Part shown: positions 32,691-40,295 of the stretch, in pieces
Numbering within the stretch: position 1 is the stretch's first letter
How the letters are laid out: the number at the start of each line of letters is the position of its first letter
Origin: Anaerolineae bacterium
GTDB lineage: Bacteria; Chloroflexota; Anaerolineae; 4572-78; J111
NCBI GenBank assembly: GCA_023382535.1
Contig: JAHDWA010000037.1
Coordinates: 1 to 64,000 of the forward strand
Length of the DNA stretch: 64,000 nucleotides
Direction: 5' to 3'
The notes under the pieces: generated by a model
Databases searched by the model: none
Told to the model about the DNA's origin: nothing
What the model saw: only the letters and a program-made list of their open reading frames with translations
Translations under genes and position numbers: made by a program

Positions 32691-35078
32691 TTAAGGCAGT
32701 TCTTTCACCACCAGATTATCAAAATCAACCGTCGAGTTCTTACCTGCGCCGTACAGGCCGACGGCAAGGCTGACTTCACCGGCTTCGGTCAGTGAATCGT
32801 CGCTGATGGTGTTCAAATACTGGTCGTTGACATAGATGGTAAACTCGGAATCTTTGACCATGAGGGTGAAGGTGTTGGTCTCACCTTTTTCCAACCGGAT
32901 GGCATCGCTGACGTCCCAGTCGTAAATAGTTTCCCATTCATCTTTTTGCAGTAAATTAAGCCGGTAGGTCCCATCGTTGGCAAATTCGAGATCGTAATAG
33001 TTGCCCAGCCGGTCCTCGCGGAAGATCAACTCAACCGTGGCATCACCTTCTTCAGCCGAAGTATCAACCAGCGTTGCCTCGACGGTCAGGATAAAATTCT
33101 TCAGCGAGAGATCAGGAATCGCATTGCGCGAAACGACATCATCTTTGGAGGTGATCGAGCGGCGGTAGACGCCGTTAACAACTTCATCTACCCCTTCGCT
33201 TAAGTCATCCGACTCCTCGCCCTCTTCCCAATCGTGGGTGTTGGCGCTAAAGTCATCTTCAAACACAACCTCGGCGCTGGCGATAGCCGTCGCCTCAGCA
33301 GCAGCCGTAGCTGTTGGCGCGACCGCGGCCATCGCCGCAGCCTCTGCTCTGGCCGTAGCGGTGGCCTGAATTTGGGCCAGAGATTTGTCCCGGCTGGGAA
33401 TCTCTTTGATAACCAGGTTATCAAAGTCAACCGTCAGGGTTTCATCAGCTTCATATAAGTTCAGCCCAAGACGGAATTTGCCAGGCCCCGCCAGACTCGT
33501 ATCGGTCAGGGTGGTCAGTAATCGGTCATCGGCGTAGACCGTCATCTCCGAGCCTTTGACCACCAGGGTAAAGGTGTTGGCCACGCCGGGGGCTAACAAG
33601 GTGGTCGGGCTGGGAGTCCAATTGTACAAACTCTGCCACTCGTCATTCTGATACTTGGCAAGCCGGTAGGTGCTGTCGTTGGCAAATTCAAGGCTGTAAT
33701 AGTTGCCGCTTCTGTCCTCACGAAAGGTGATCTCAACCGAGGCATCGCCCGGCTGGGCTGAGGTTTCCACCAGAGCGGCGTCAATGCTGAGTACAAAGTC
33801 CTGGGCTGTGTATCTGGGTACATCCCGGTACGAGACCACATCCTGCAAAGAGGTGATGGAGCGGCGATAGACGCCATCAACAACTTGATCCACCTGCTCG
33901 GCATACTCATCCGTCGTCTTGCCTACTTCCCAACCATTCAGGTTTGAACTGAAATCGTCCTCATAGGAAACAACGGCCTCGGCCACGGCTGTGGCCTGGG
34001 CGGCAGCCGTAGCGGTAACCGCTACCTGCGTGGCGGCTACATCCGTCACTCTAGCGGTAGCGGTGGCTTTAATCTGGGCGACAGAGGTTTCGACACCGGG
34101 AATTTCTTTAACCTGTAAGTTGTCGAATTCCACCGTCAGGGTTTGATTGGCCTGGTAGAGGCTCATAGATAGGCCGATATTGCCGGCTTCCGCCAGGGAA
34201 TCATCGGTCACGGTCGGCAAAGGCTGGCCATTGACGTAGAAGGTAAAATTATTGCCGTAAGCCAGAACAGCAAAGGTAGTTGGCCGGCCTTCCTGGATTT
34301 TGATCAGCGGGTCGTACTGCCAGGCCTGTACCACCTGCCACTCGCCATCCTCGAATAAACCCACCCGGTAGGCGCCGTCATTAGAAAATTCGACATTGTA
34401 ATAATTGCCGTTGGCATCCTCGCGGAAAGTCAAAGCAATACTGGCCTGGCCCGCCCCGGCAGAGGTTTCAACAATGGTCGCCTCCACTTCCAACCAAAAG
34501 TCCTTGGCTGAAAACTCCAGAGGATTGACCCGCCAGGCAACGTCCCGCTTGGAGGTCATGGAACGGCGCAGGACACCATCAACGATTTGGGTCTCTATCT
34601 GGGCATAACTGTCGGAAGATTCGCCGACCAGCCAGCCGTTAATGTTAGAGTTAAAATCGTCCTCTAACGACACCACGGCATTGCTGGCGGCTGTGCTCAT
34701 GACCGCGACCGCTTGAGCAGTCATCGTCGCCTCGGCTCGAACAATGGCCGTCGCTTCGACAGCCGCCTGGGTCGAGCGGGCAGCGGCCTCGGCAATAACT
34801 GTTTCGACGGCATGGGCTTCAGCGGTAGCGGTGGCATGGGCCGGTCTGAGCGGGGTAGGTGTGGCAGTGGCTGTCGCCGTTGGGGTTGGGGTTGAAGTCG
34901 AAGTCGCAGTTGGGGTTGAGGTCGCAGTTGCCGTATTAGTCGGGGTCGGTGTGGGCGTCGCCAGCAGGCTGGTCACCGTCTCTATGTTGCAAGCCATAAA
35001 ACTCAGGGCCAGGAGGCCCATTACCCAAATCAGAAAAAGCCGCTGAGCGCGGCGTGGTAATTTGTTGTTCCCTGTCAT
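32691..35078 (-). CDS. Lipoprotein with three tandem LamG/glucanase-like domains
   Basis: 795 residues. Signal helix LFLIWVMGLLALSFMAC ends in a good lipobox (Cys30), followed by a Thr/Pro linker (TPTPTPTNTATATS and on) typical of Chloroflexota surface proteins, then an Ala-rich helix. Three beta-sandwich domains of about 190 residues follow (near 138-330, 365-560 and 600-795), each opening EDDFxxNxxxWxxG, containing FRED..GNYYxxEFxND and closing TVxFDNLxVKE(I/L)P, joined by Ala/Thr linkers (ATATARxxxxA). The fold resembles laminin G/DUF1080 carbohydrate-binding modules. No catalytic residues are seen, so it probably binds surface or environmental glycans. It is divergent from the B12 operon. 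Confidence 0.75.
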   Translation of the reverse strand: MTGNNKLPRRAQRLFLIWVMGLLALSFMACNIETVTSLLATPTPTPTNTATATSTPTATSTSTPTPTATATATPTPLRPAHATATAEAHAVETVIAEAAARSTQAAVEATAIVRAEATMTAQAVAVMSTAASNAVVSLEDDFNSNINGWLVGESSDSYAQIETQIVDGVLRRSMTSKRDVAWRVNPLEFSAKDFWLEVEATIVETSAGAGQASIALTFREDANGNYYNVEFSNDGAYRVGLFEDGEWQVVQAWQYDPLIKIQEGRPTTFAVLAYGNNFTFYVNGQPLPTVTDDSLAEAGNIGLSMSLYQANQTLTVEFDNLQVKEIPGVETSVAQIKATATARVTDVAATQVAVTATAAAQATAVAEAVVSYEDDFSSNLNGWEVGKTTDEYAEQVDQVVDGVYRRSITSLQDVVSYRDVPRYTAQDFVLSIDAALVETSAQPGDASVEITFREDRSGNYYSLEFANDSTYRLAKYQNDEWQSLYNWTPSPTTLLAPGVANTFTLVVKGSEMTVYADDRLLTTLTDTSLAGPGKFRLGLNLYEADETLTVDFDNLVIKEIPSRDKSLAQIQATATARAEAAAMAAVAPTATAAAEATAIASAEVVFEDDFSANTHDWEEGEESDDLSEGVDEVVNGVYRRSITSKDDVVSRNAIPDLSLKNFILTVEATLVDTSAEEGDATVELIFREDRLGNYYDLEFANDGTYRLNLLQKDEWETIYDWDVSDAIRLEKGETNTFTLMVKDSEFTIYVNDQYLNTISDDSLTEAGEVSLAVGLYGAGKNSTVDFDNLVVKELP

Positions 35079-35190
35079 TATCTTGCTCCCTGTGGAAAGA
35101 TAGAATCATTGGCCGTCAACTACTCTGATTTAACCACATCATTGTCTGTCAATCGTTACGAGAAGCGTTACGGCATGAAACGCGAGTAAT

Positions 35191-35219
35191 TTGACAAGCC
35201 CCCTCTCTTATGTTATTGT
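35191..35219 (+). promoter_or_regulatory. Promoter of the B12 operon
   Basis: TTGACA (35191-35196), 17-base spacer, TATTGT (35214-35219). Transcription would start about 35226, just before the riboswitch. Confidence 0.65.
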
Positions 35220-35239
35220 CTAACCTCAATTTAATAGCT

Positions 35240-35445
35240 GTAGCGGTGCCCAACGGCCCGGATGTCTTGGGCGCGCCTCGGCGCAGGGAAAGACCGGTTT
35301 CAGTCCGGCGCTGTCCCGCAACGGTAAATAATAATTAATGGTCAATGGTCAACTAATAATTGTTAATGAAAGACTAGTATTCATTAATAATTAAAAATTG
35401 ACAATTCACCATTGACAATTAGTAAGCCCGACCACCTGCCGCTAC
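35240..35445 (+). promoter_or_regulatory. Cobalamin riboswitch with an inserted hairpin
   Basis: Closing stem GTAGCGG (35240-35246) with CCGCTAC (35439-35445). Conserved core pieces are AGGGAA (35285-35290), GTCCGGCGCTG, CCCGCAAC (35315-35322), AAGCCCG (35424-35430) and the box ACCTGCC (35434-35440). It precedes cobD-like and an intrinsic terminator, so B12 binding should end transcription. About 94 bases of AT-rich palindrome separate CCCGCAACGGTAA from AAGCCCG, in the variable arm of the aptamer. Confidence 0.88.
35328..35421 (+). repeat. AT-rich palindromic element inside the riboswitch
   Basis: TTAATGAA (35363-35370) pairs with TTCATTAA (35380-35387), and AATGGTCAATGGTCAA (35337-35352) partly with TTGACAATTCACCATTGAC (35398-35416). 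Composition (AATTGACAATT words) differs sharply from the surrounding GC-rich aptamer. Confidence 0.75.
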
Positions 35446-35515
35446 GTTACTTTGGCTGCCACCTACGCGGAATAGGAGGTCGGAACCAGAGTCAATAGAC
35501 TCTCATCTGCCTTTG

Positions 35516-35543
35516 ACCCGCCCCTCGGCGGGTTTTGTTTTTT
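35516..35543 (+). terminator. Riboswitch expression platform terminator
   Basis: ACCCGCC (35516-35522), loop CCTC, GGCGGGT (35527-35533), then TTTGTTTTTT. It lies 29 bases before the first coding sequence, so it is an attenuator of the B12 operon rather than the end of a gene. Confidence 0.85.
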
Positions 35544-35571
35544 CCAGAAAATGTAGCCTTGCAGGATGGTT

Positions 35572-36675
35572 ATGAGATTACGCTCAAAACTGGCAACCCT
35601 ATCCCCGGTTGTACATGGCGCGTGCGATTACAGTGAATTGGCCCGCCTGGGCTTGCCCCCGGCGGAAGTTATTGATTTTAGCGCCAACAGTAATCCGTAC
35701 GGGCCGCATCCGGCGGTTCTGGCCGCGGTGCAGGCAGCGCTTGATCCCGCCACCCTGGCCCGTTATCCTGACCGTGACTGCCTGGCTTTACGCGCCGCCA
35801 TTGCTGCTGCCGATCAAACTACCATTGAGCGGATTCTGCCGGGCAATGGCGCGACAGAGTTGATTCATCTGCTCGCCCTGGTCCTGGTCGAGCTGGGCAG
35901 CCGCCATTTGGTCGTCGCACCCACCTTTGGACAGTATGCCCAGGCCATTCGCCTGCTGGGCGGCGAGGTCATCGAAACCCGTCCAGCCAGCCAGGAGTCC
36001 CGTTTCGACGCCGAAGCAACCGCCGCTGCTGTTCGGCGCTGGCAGCCCGACGCTGTCTGGCTGTGCAATCCCAACAACCCGACCGGGCAGCAGTGGAGCG
36101 CCGCCGAGCTGGCTTATCTGCGTGCCGCCGACCCTACCCAACGGGCCTGGTGGGTGATAGATGAGTCGTATCGGTATTTTGTCCCCGCACCGACGCCCCT
36201 GGCCGGTTGGGCTGAGGGCGACAACCTGATCATCCTCCGCTCGCTGACCAAGGATCAGGCCCTGGCCGGGTTGCGCCTGGGGTATGTTCTGGCTGCGCCC
36301 ACCGTGATTGCGGCCCTGCGGGCGGCTCAGCCGACCTGGAGTGTTAATACCCTGGCCCAGGTTGCCGGGGTGGCAGCGCTGCAAGCGCCGGTTTTGGCCT
36401 GGCGGCAGCAAAGCCTGGACTGTCTGCGCCGGCACGCCGTAGAATTGTGGGCCAGGTTAACCGAGTTGGGATATAACGTTCTACCCACCGACACGACTTA
36501 TACCCTGGTCGCCGTCGAAAATGCAGCGGCTTTTCGCCAACAGCTCCTGAGCCAAGGGGTGCAGGTCAGAGATTGTGCTTCCTTTGGACTGCCGCAGTAT
36601 GTACGCATCGCGGCCCGCCGGCCTGAGGAAAATGAACGCTTGGTTGGCGCAATCATCAATCTACAGGTTAGCTAA
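35572..36675 (+). CDS. cobD: L-threonine-O-3-phosphate decarboxylase-like (CobD/HisC family)
   Basis: 367 residues from ATG 35572 (AGGA six bases upstream; ATG 35566 is the alternative). Fold type I PLP enzyme: HGACDYSELARLGLPPAEVIDFSANSNPYGP at the N-terminus, CNPNNPTGQQW, a VIDESYRYF Asp and the Schiff-base lysine in RSLTKDQALAGLRLGY (about residue 226). HisC and CobD are close relatives; the B12 riboswitch and following cob genes favour CobD, which makes aminopropanol phosphate from threonine phosphate for the nucleotide loop. The pduX-like kinase downstream would supply its substrate. First gene of the operon. Confidence 0.8.
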   Translation: MRLRSKLATLSPVVHGACDYSELARLGLPPAEVIDFSANSNPYGPHPAVLAAVQAALDPATLARYPDRDCLALRAAIAAADQTTIERILPGNGATELIHLLALVLVELGSRHLVVAPTFGQYAQAIRLLGGEVIETRPASQESRFDAEATAAAVRRWQPDAVWLCNPNNPTGQQWSAAELAYLRAADPTQRAWWVIDESYRYFVPAPTPLAGWAEGDNLIILRSLTKDQALAGLRLGYVLAAPTVIAALRAAQPTWSVNTLAQVAGVAALQAPVLAWRQQSLDCLRRHAVELWARLTELGYNVLPTDTTYTLVAVENAAAFRQQLLSQGVQVRDCASFGLPQYVRIAARRPEENERLVGAIINLQVS

Positions 36676-36698
36676 CCAGAACAAATTTTGCCGAGATT

Positions 36699-36752
36699 AG
36701 GAGATTAGGGGATTAGGTATTTGCACAAAAAATCTCCCAATCCCCTAATCCC
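36699..36752. repeat. GGGGATTAGG/CCTAATCCCC palindrome
   Basis: Left GGAGATTAGGGGATTAGG (36700-36717), right CCCAATCCCCTAATCCC (36736-36752), between cobD-like and cobT. Confidence 0.7.
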
Positions 36753-36786
36753 GGCCCAAAGAATTGTCTTTTAAGGAGAGTATCAC

Positions 36787-37836
36787 ATGCTAGAACAAAC
36801 CATCACCGCAATTGCCCCACTTGATGAAAAAAGTATGGCTGCTGCCCGCGAACGCCAGGCTGAGCTGACCAAGCCGGCCGGTTCGCTGGGGCGGCTGGAG
36901 TCGCTCTCCATTCAACTGGCCGGGATTACCGGCCGCCTCGACCCACCCCTGGCCGAACGGGCCGTCATCGTCGCCGCCGGAGATCACGGGGTGACAGCCG
37001 AAGGGGTCAGCGCCTATCCGGCAGCAGTGACGCCGCAAATGGTGCTGAATTTTCTGAACGGTGGGGCGGCCATCAATGTCCTGGCCCGCCAAGCTGGCGC
37101 GCGGGTGGTGGTCCTCGATGCCGGGGTGGCGGCTGACTTGCCCGCTCACGCCGACCTGATCAGCCGCAAAGTTAGCTATGGTACGGCCAATTTCAGCCAG
37201 GGTCCAGCCATGACCCGCGCCCAGGCCATTGAGGCCATTGAGGCCGGCCTTACTGCTGTAACCCGCGAGTACGAGCGCGGCCTGCACCTGGTCGGCACCG
37301 GCGATATGGGCATTGGCAACACCACGCCTTCCAGCGCCATCTGTGCTGTTTTTACCGGGGCTGCTGCCGCCGAGGTAACGGGCCGGGGCACCGGCATTGA
37401 CGAAGCCACCCGGCGGCACAAGATCGCCGTGGTCGAACGGGCGCTGGCGGTCAACCGGCCCGATCCCCAGGATGGGCTGGACGTACTGGTCAAAGTCGGC
37501 GGTTTTGAAATCGGGGCCATTGCCGGGATCATTCTGGGCGCGGCTGCCCGCCGTGTCCCGGTGCTGGTGGATGGCTTCATTTCCACGGCCGGGGCGATGA
37601 TTGCGGCTGCGCTTGCCCCACTTTGCCGTCACTATATGATTGCCGCGCACCGCTCGGTGGAGCCGGGCCATCGTCTGATGCAAGACCATCTGGACTTGCA
37701 GCCCATTTTTCAACTGGACCTGCGCCTGGGTGAAGGTACCGGCGCAGCCCTGGCAATGCCGGTTGTCGCCTCTGCCGTGGCTATTTTAAATGAAATGGCG
37801 ACCTTTAGCAGCGCCAATGTCAGCAATAAAGAATAA
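36787..37836 (+). CDS. cobT: Nicotinate-nucleotide:dimethylbenzimidazole phosphoribosyltransferase
   Basis: 349 residues, normal length. Family blocks: TKPAGSLGRLESLSIQLA, VAAGDHGVTAEGVSAYPAAVT, the phosphate-binding GTGDMGIGNTTPSSAI and a C-terminal LRLGEGTGAALAMPVV, which holds the catalytic glutamate. It activates the lower ligand base as an alpha-ribazole phosphate. ATG 36787 with TTAAGGAGAG upstream. Its stop overlaps the cobB start (TAATG), so translation is coupled. Confidence 0.95.
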   Translation: MLEQTITAIAPLDEKSMAAARERQAELTKPAGSLGRLESLSIQLAGITGRLDPPLAERAVIVAAGDHGVTAEGVSAYPAAVTPQMVLNFLNGGAAINVLARQAGARVVVLDAGVAADLPAHADLISRKVSYGTANFSQGPAMTRAQAIEAIEAGLTAVTREYERGLHLVGTGDMGIGNTTPSSAICAVFTGAAAAEVTGRGTGIDEATRRHKIAVVERALAVNRPDPQDGLDVLVKVGGFEIGAIAGIILGAAARRVPVLVDGFISTAGAMIAAALAPLCRHYMIAAHRSVEPGHRLMQDHLDLQPIFQLDLRLGEGTGAALAMPVVASAVAILNEMATFSSANVSNKE

Positions 37837-39371
37837 TGACTGCCCAAATTTTGATTGCCGGTGTTAGTTCGGGCGTAGGCAAAACCACGATTACCCTGGG
37901 GTTGATTGCGGCCTTGCGGCGGCGCGGGCTGCGAGTGCAGCCTTTCAAGGCTGGCCCTGATTACATTGACCCGACTTACCATACCCTGGCCGCCGGCCAA
38001 CCCTGCCGTAATATTGACACCTGGATGGTTCCCCCAGACCGCGCCCTGGAACTCTACTTGAAAGCGGCTGAAACGGCTGATGTTGCCGTTATCGAGGGGG
38101 TGATGGGGATTTTTGACGGCTTCAGTTACACCGGCGAAGAAGGCAGCACCGCTCAAATTGCCAAGCTGCTGGATGCACCGGTGCTGCTGGTGTTAGATGT
38201 CGGCAAAATGGCTCGTTCGGCGGGAGCATTGGCTTTGGGCTATACTCGCTTTGACCCGGCTTTGAAGCTGGCCGGTTTTATTCTCAACCGCTGCGGCTCC
38301 GAAAGTCACTACCGGGGAGTCAAACAGGTGGTTGAGGCAGCAACCGGCTTGCCGGTACTGGGCTGGCTGCCTAAAAATGCCGAGCTGCACATCCCGGAGC
38401 GCCACCTGGGTCTGGTTCCCACCGACGAACGCGGCGAACTGACCGGTTTCATCGCTCGTGCCGCCGATTTGATTGACCAGTATTTCGATGTCGAGCAAAT
38501 CCTGGCAAAAGCGGAAAGCGGCAACCCCTGGCGATGGCCGATGCGACCAGCGGAAAAGCTCTCCACTGCCCTTGTCCATGAAAAAACCGCAAATCCAGTC
38601 GTAGTCTTCGAACACAGTAATAAATCGAAAATCGAAAATCGAAAATCGAAAATTGTTATTGCTGTTGCGCGCGACCCTGCTTTCAGTTTTTACTATGAAG
38701 ATAACCTATCACTTCTATCCGAAAATGGAGCAGAAATTGTCTTTTTCAGCCCGCAGCAAGACCCCGGTCTACCTCCCAGCACAGCCGGTCTCTATTTTGG
38801 AGGCGGCTTCCCAGAACTATATGCCGCCCAGTTAGCCGCAAACCAGTCTTTGCTGGCGGCGCTGCGGCAGGCCCATGCCGCCGGGATGCCCATCTATGCC
38901 GAGTGCGGCGGCTTTATGTATTTAACCGAAGCGATTATTGACCTTGAAGGCCGGACCCATCCGCTGGTGGGCCTGGTGCCGGGCATCACCCGGATGCAGC
39001 CGCGCCTGGTCAGCCTGGGCTACCGCCTGGTCGAGTCGCCCGGCGGGAATTTTCTACTGCCTCCCGGTGTCACCACCCGCGGCCACGAATTTCATTGGAG
39101 CACCTGGGAACGCTCGCGGAAGGCGGAAGGCGGAAGGCGGAAGGATGAAATATCTGGCAATTCATCCTTCATCCCTCATCCCTCATCCGTCATAACTCCT
39201 GCCTGGCAGATTCGACCCCGCCAGGGTGAGAGCGAAAGCAAGCCTGAAGGCTATACTCACCACAACCTGATCGCCTCTTACGTGCATCTGCATTTTGCCC
39301 ATAGCCTGCAGCTCGCTCCTAACTTTGTACGAGCCTGCCGGCAGTGGCTGGAAACGAGGGGAGTCCGGTGA
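37836..39371 (+). CDS. cobB: Cobyrinate a,c-diamide synthase with two in-frame repeat insertions
   Basis: 511 residues; relatives are usually about 450-460. The N-terminal DTBS-like ATPase has the P-loop GVSSGVGKTTITLGL and KAGPDYIDPTYH; the C-terminal glutaminase domain has the nucleophile YAECGGFMYL and a late GHEFHWS histidine. It uses glutamine and ATP to amidate the a and c carboxylates. Extra length comes from two repeat-derived stretches: NKSKIENRKSKI between the two domains (38621-38653) and RKAEGGRRKDEI through FIPHPSSV inside the glutaminase domain (39118-39191). The frame stays open through both. GTGA overlap with the next gene. Confidence 0.92.
   Translation: MTAQILIAGVSSGVGKTTITLGLIAALRRRGLRVQPFKAGPDYIDPTYHTLAAGQPCRNIDTWMVPPDRALELYLKAAETADVAVIEGVMGIFDGFSYTGEEGSTAQIAKLLDAPVLLVLDVGKMARSAGALALGYTRFDPALKLAGFILNRCGSESHYRGVKQVVEAATGLPVLGWLPKNAELHIPERHLGLVPTDERGELTGFIARAADLIDQYFDVEQILAKAESGNPWRWPMRPAEKLSTALVHEKTANPVVVFEHSNKSKIENRKSKIVIAVARDPAFSFYYEDNLSLLSENGAEIVFFSPQQDPGLPPSTAGLYFGGGFPELYAAQLAANQSLLAALRQAHAAGMPIYAECGGFMYLTEAIIDLEGRTHPLVGLVPGITRMQPRLVSLGYRLVESPGGNFLLPPGVTTRGHEFHWSTWERSRKAEGGRRKDEISGNSSFIPHPSSVITPAWQIRPRQGESESKPEGYTHHNLIASYVHLHFAHSLQLAPNFVRACRQWLETRGVR
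38621..38653 (+). repeat. In-frame AAATCGAA tandem repeat in cobB
   Basis: Four to five copies of AAATCGA. Encodes SKIENRKSKI in the linker between the ATPase and glutaminase domains. The same word occurs in cobN at 45467-45499, 47428-47461 and 47672-47708. Confidence 0.8.
39118..39191 (+). repeat. In-frame palindrome in cobB
   Basis: GGAAGGC repeats leading to GAAGGATGAA (39140-39149), an 11-base loop, then TTCATCCTTC (39161-39170) and CATCCCTCATCCCTCATCC. The central 10-bp arms are perfect. Confidence 0.85.
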
Positions 39372-40291
39372 AAAGTTCTGTCACCGTCGCCATGCCCGGC
39401 ACCTGCGGCGAGTTGATCCAGGGCTGGCTGGCCGATTGGGCCGAGCCGGTGCTGGTCTCCTGCCCCATCCCCCTTTACAGTCGGGTCACGGTCGAGCTGC
39501 AAGCGGAGCCGGCCATTCACCTACTCAACGGCTCAGGTCATTACCTCAAATCATGTCGGGCCGTCCGGTTAGTTCTCGACACGCTGGGCCGGCCCGATGT
39601 GGGGGCCAGGGTATCGCTCTCCAGCCAACTGCCGCCGGGACGCGGTATGGCTTCCAGCACCGCCGACGTGATCGGGGTGATGGTTGGAGTGGCTCATGTT
39701 CTGGGTTACTCTTTAACAGGAGCAGATTTGGCCCGGCTGGCCTGCCAAATTGAGCCATCCGACAGCACGATGTTTAGCGGCCTGGCGCTGTTAGCCTACC
39801 GGGGCAGCAGCCAGTTCTGGGCGCTGGGGACGCCGCCAACCCTGCCCTTGCTTATGCTTGATCCCGGCTATACCGTTGATACTCTGGCTTATAATGCTCA
39901 ACTCGACTTGATCAGGGTACGCCGCCTGGCCGCAACCACCCAGGCGGCGCTGGATTTGCTGCGGCAGGGATTGAGCCAGCCCGACCCAGCCGCGATTGGC
40001 GCAGCCGCCACGTTAAGCGCTCTGAGCTACCAAAGTATCAGCGCCAACCCGCTTTTGGAGCAAGCGAGATCGTGGGCCGGGGAGACCGGCGCTTTAGGAC
40101 TGGTACGCGCCCACAGCGGGAGTGTGGTGGGATTGTTGTACCCGGCTTACACGGATTTAGCTGACCCGGCCCGCTGGCTGGCTGTCCGCTTCGGCGGGAC
40201 AATTACCCAGACTCATCTGGTCGGGGGTGGTTATCATATTGTAGGACAAGTTGACCACTTGTCCTGTCTTGCTTTATCCAGGAGTGACTAA
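39368..40291 (+). CDS. pduX: GHMP-family L-threonine kinase (PduX-like)
   Basis: 307 residues from the GTG at 39368, inside the GTGA overlap with cobB; GGGGAG precedes it. The start VTVAMPGTCGELIQGWL is the PduX-type opening and LPPGRGMASSTADVIGVM (about residues 82-99) is the GHMP ATP-binding loop. PduX phosphorylates threonine to the CobD substrate, which fits the operon: PduX plus CobD make aminopropanol phosphate, and CbiB attaches it. GHMP kinases are diverse, so the specific substrate is inferred from context. Confidence 0.8.
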   Translation: MKSSVTVAMPGTCGELIQGWLADWAEPVLVSCPIPLYSRVTVELQAEPAIHLLNGSGHYLKSCRAVRLVLDTLGRPDVGARVSLSSQLPPGRGMASSTADVIGVMVGVAHVLGYSLTGADLARLACQIEPSDSTMFSGLALLAYRGSSQFWALGTPPTLPLLMLDPGYTVDTLAYNAQLDLIRVRRLAATTQAALDLLRQGLSQPDPAAIGAAATLSALSYQSISANPLLEQARSWAGETGALGLVRAHSGSVVGLLYPAYTDLADPARWLAVRFGGTITQTHLVGGGYHIVGQVDHLSCLALSRSD

Positions 40292-40295
40292 ACCA

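Noticed and set aside
37176..37713. Antisense frames across cobT
   Set aside because: GC-rich third-position shadows of a fully conserved gene.
39118..39191. Possible CRISPR-like array in cobB and cbiB (repeating GGAAGGC/GGATGAA units)
   Set aside because: Units are 7-10 bases with no unique spacers, and they lie inside coding sequence; they are short tandem/palindromic repeats.
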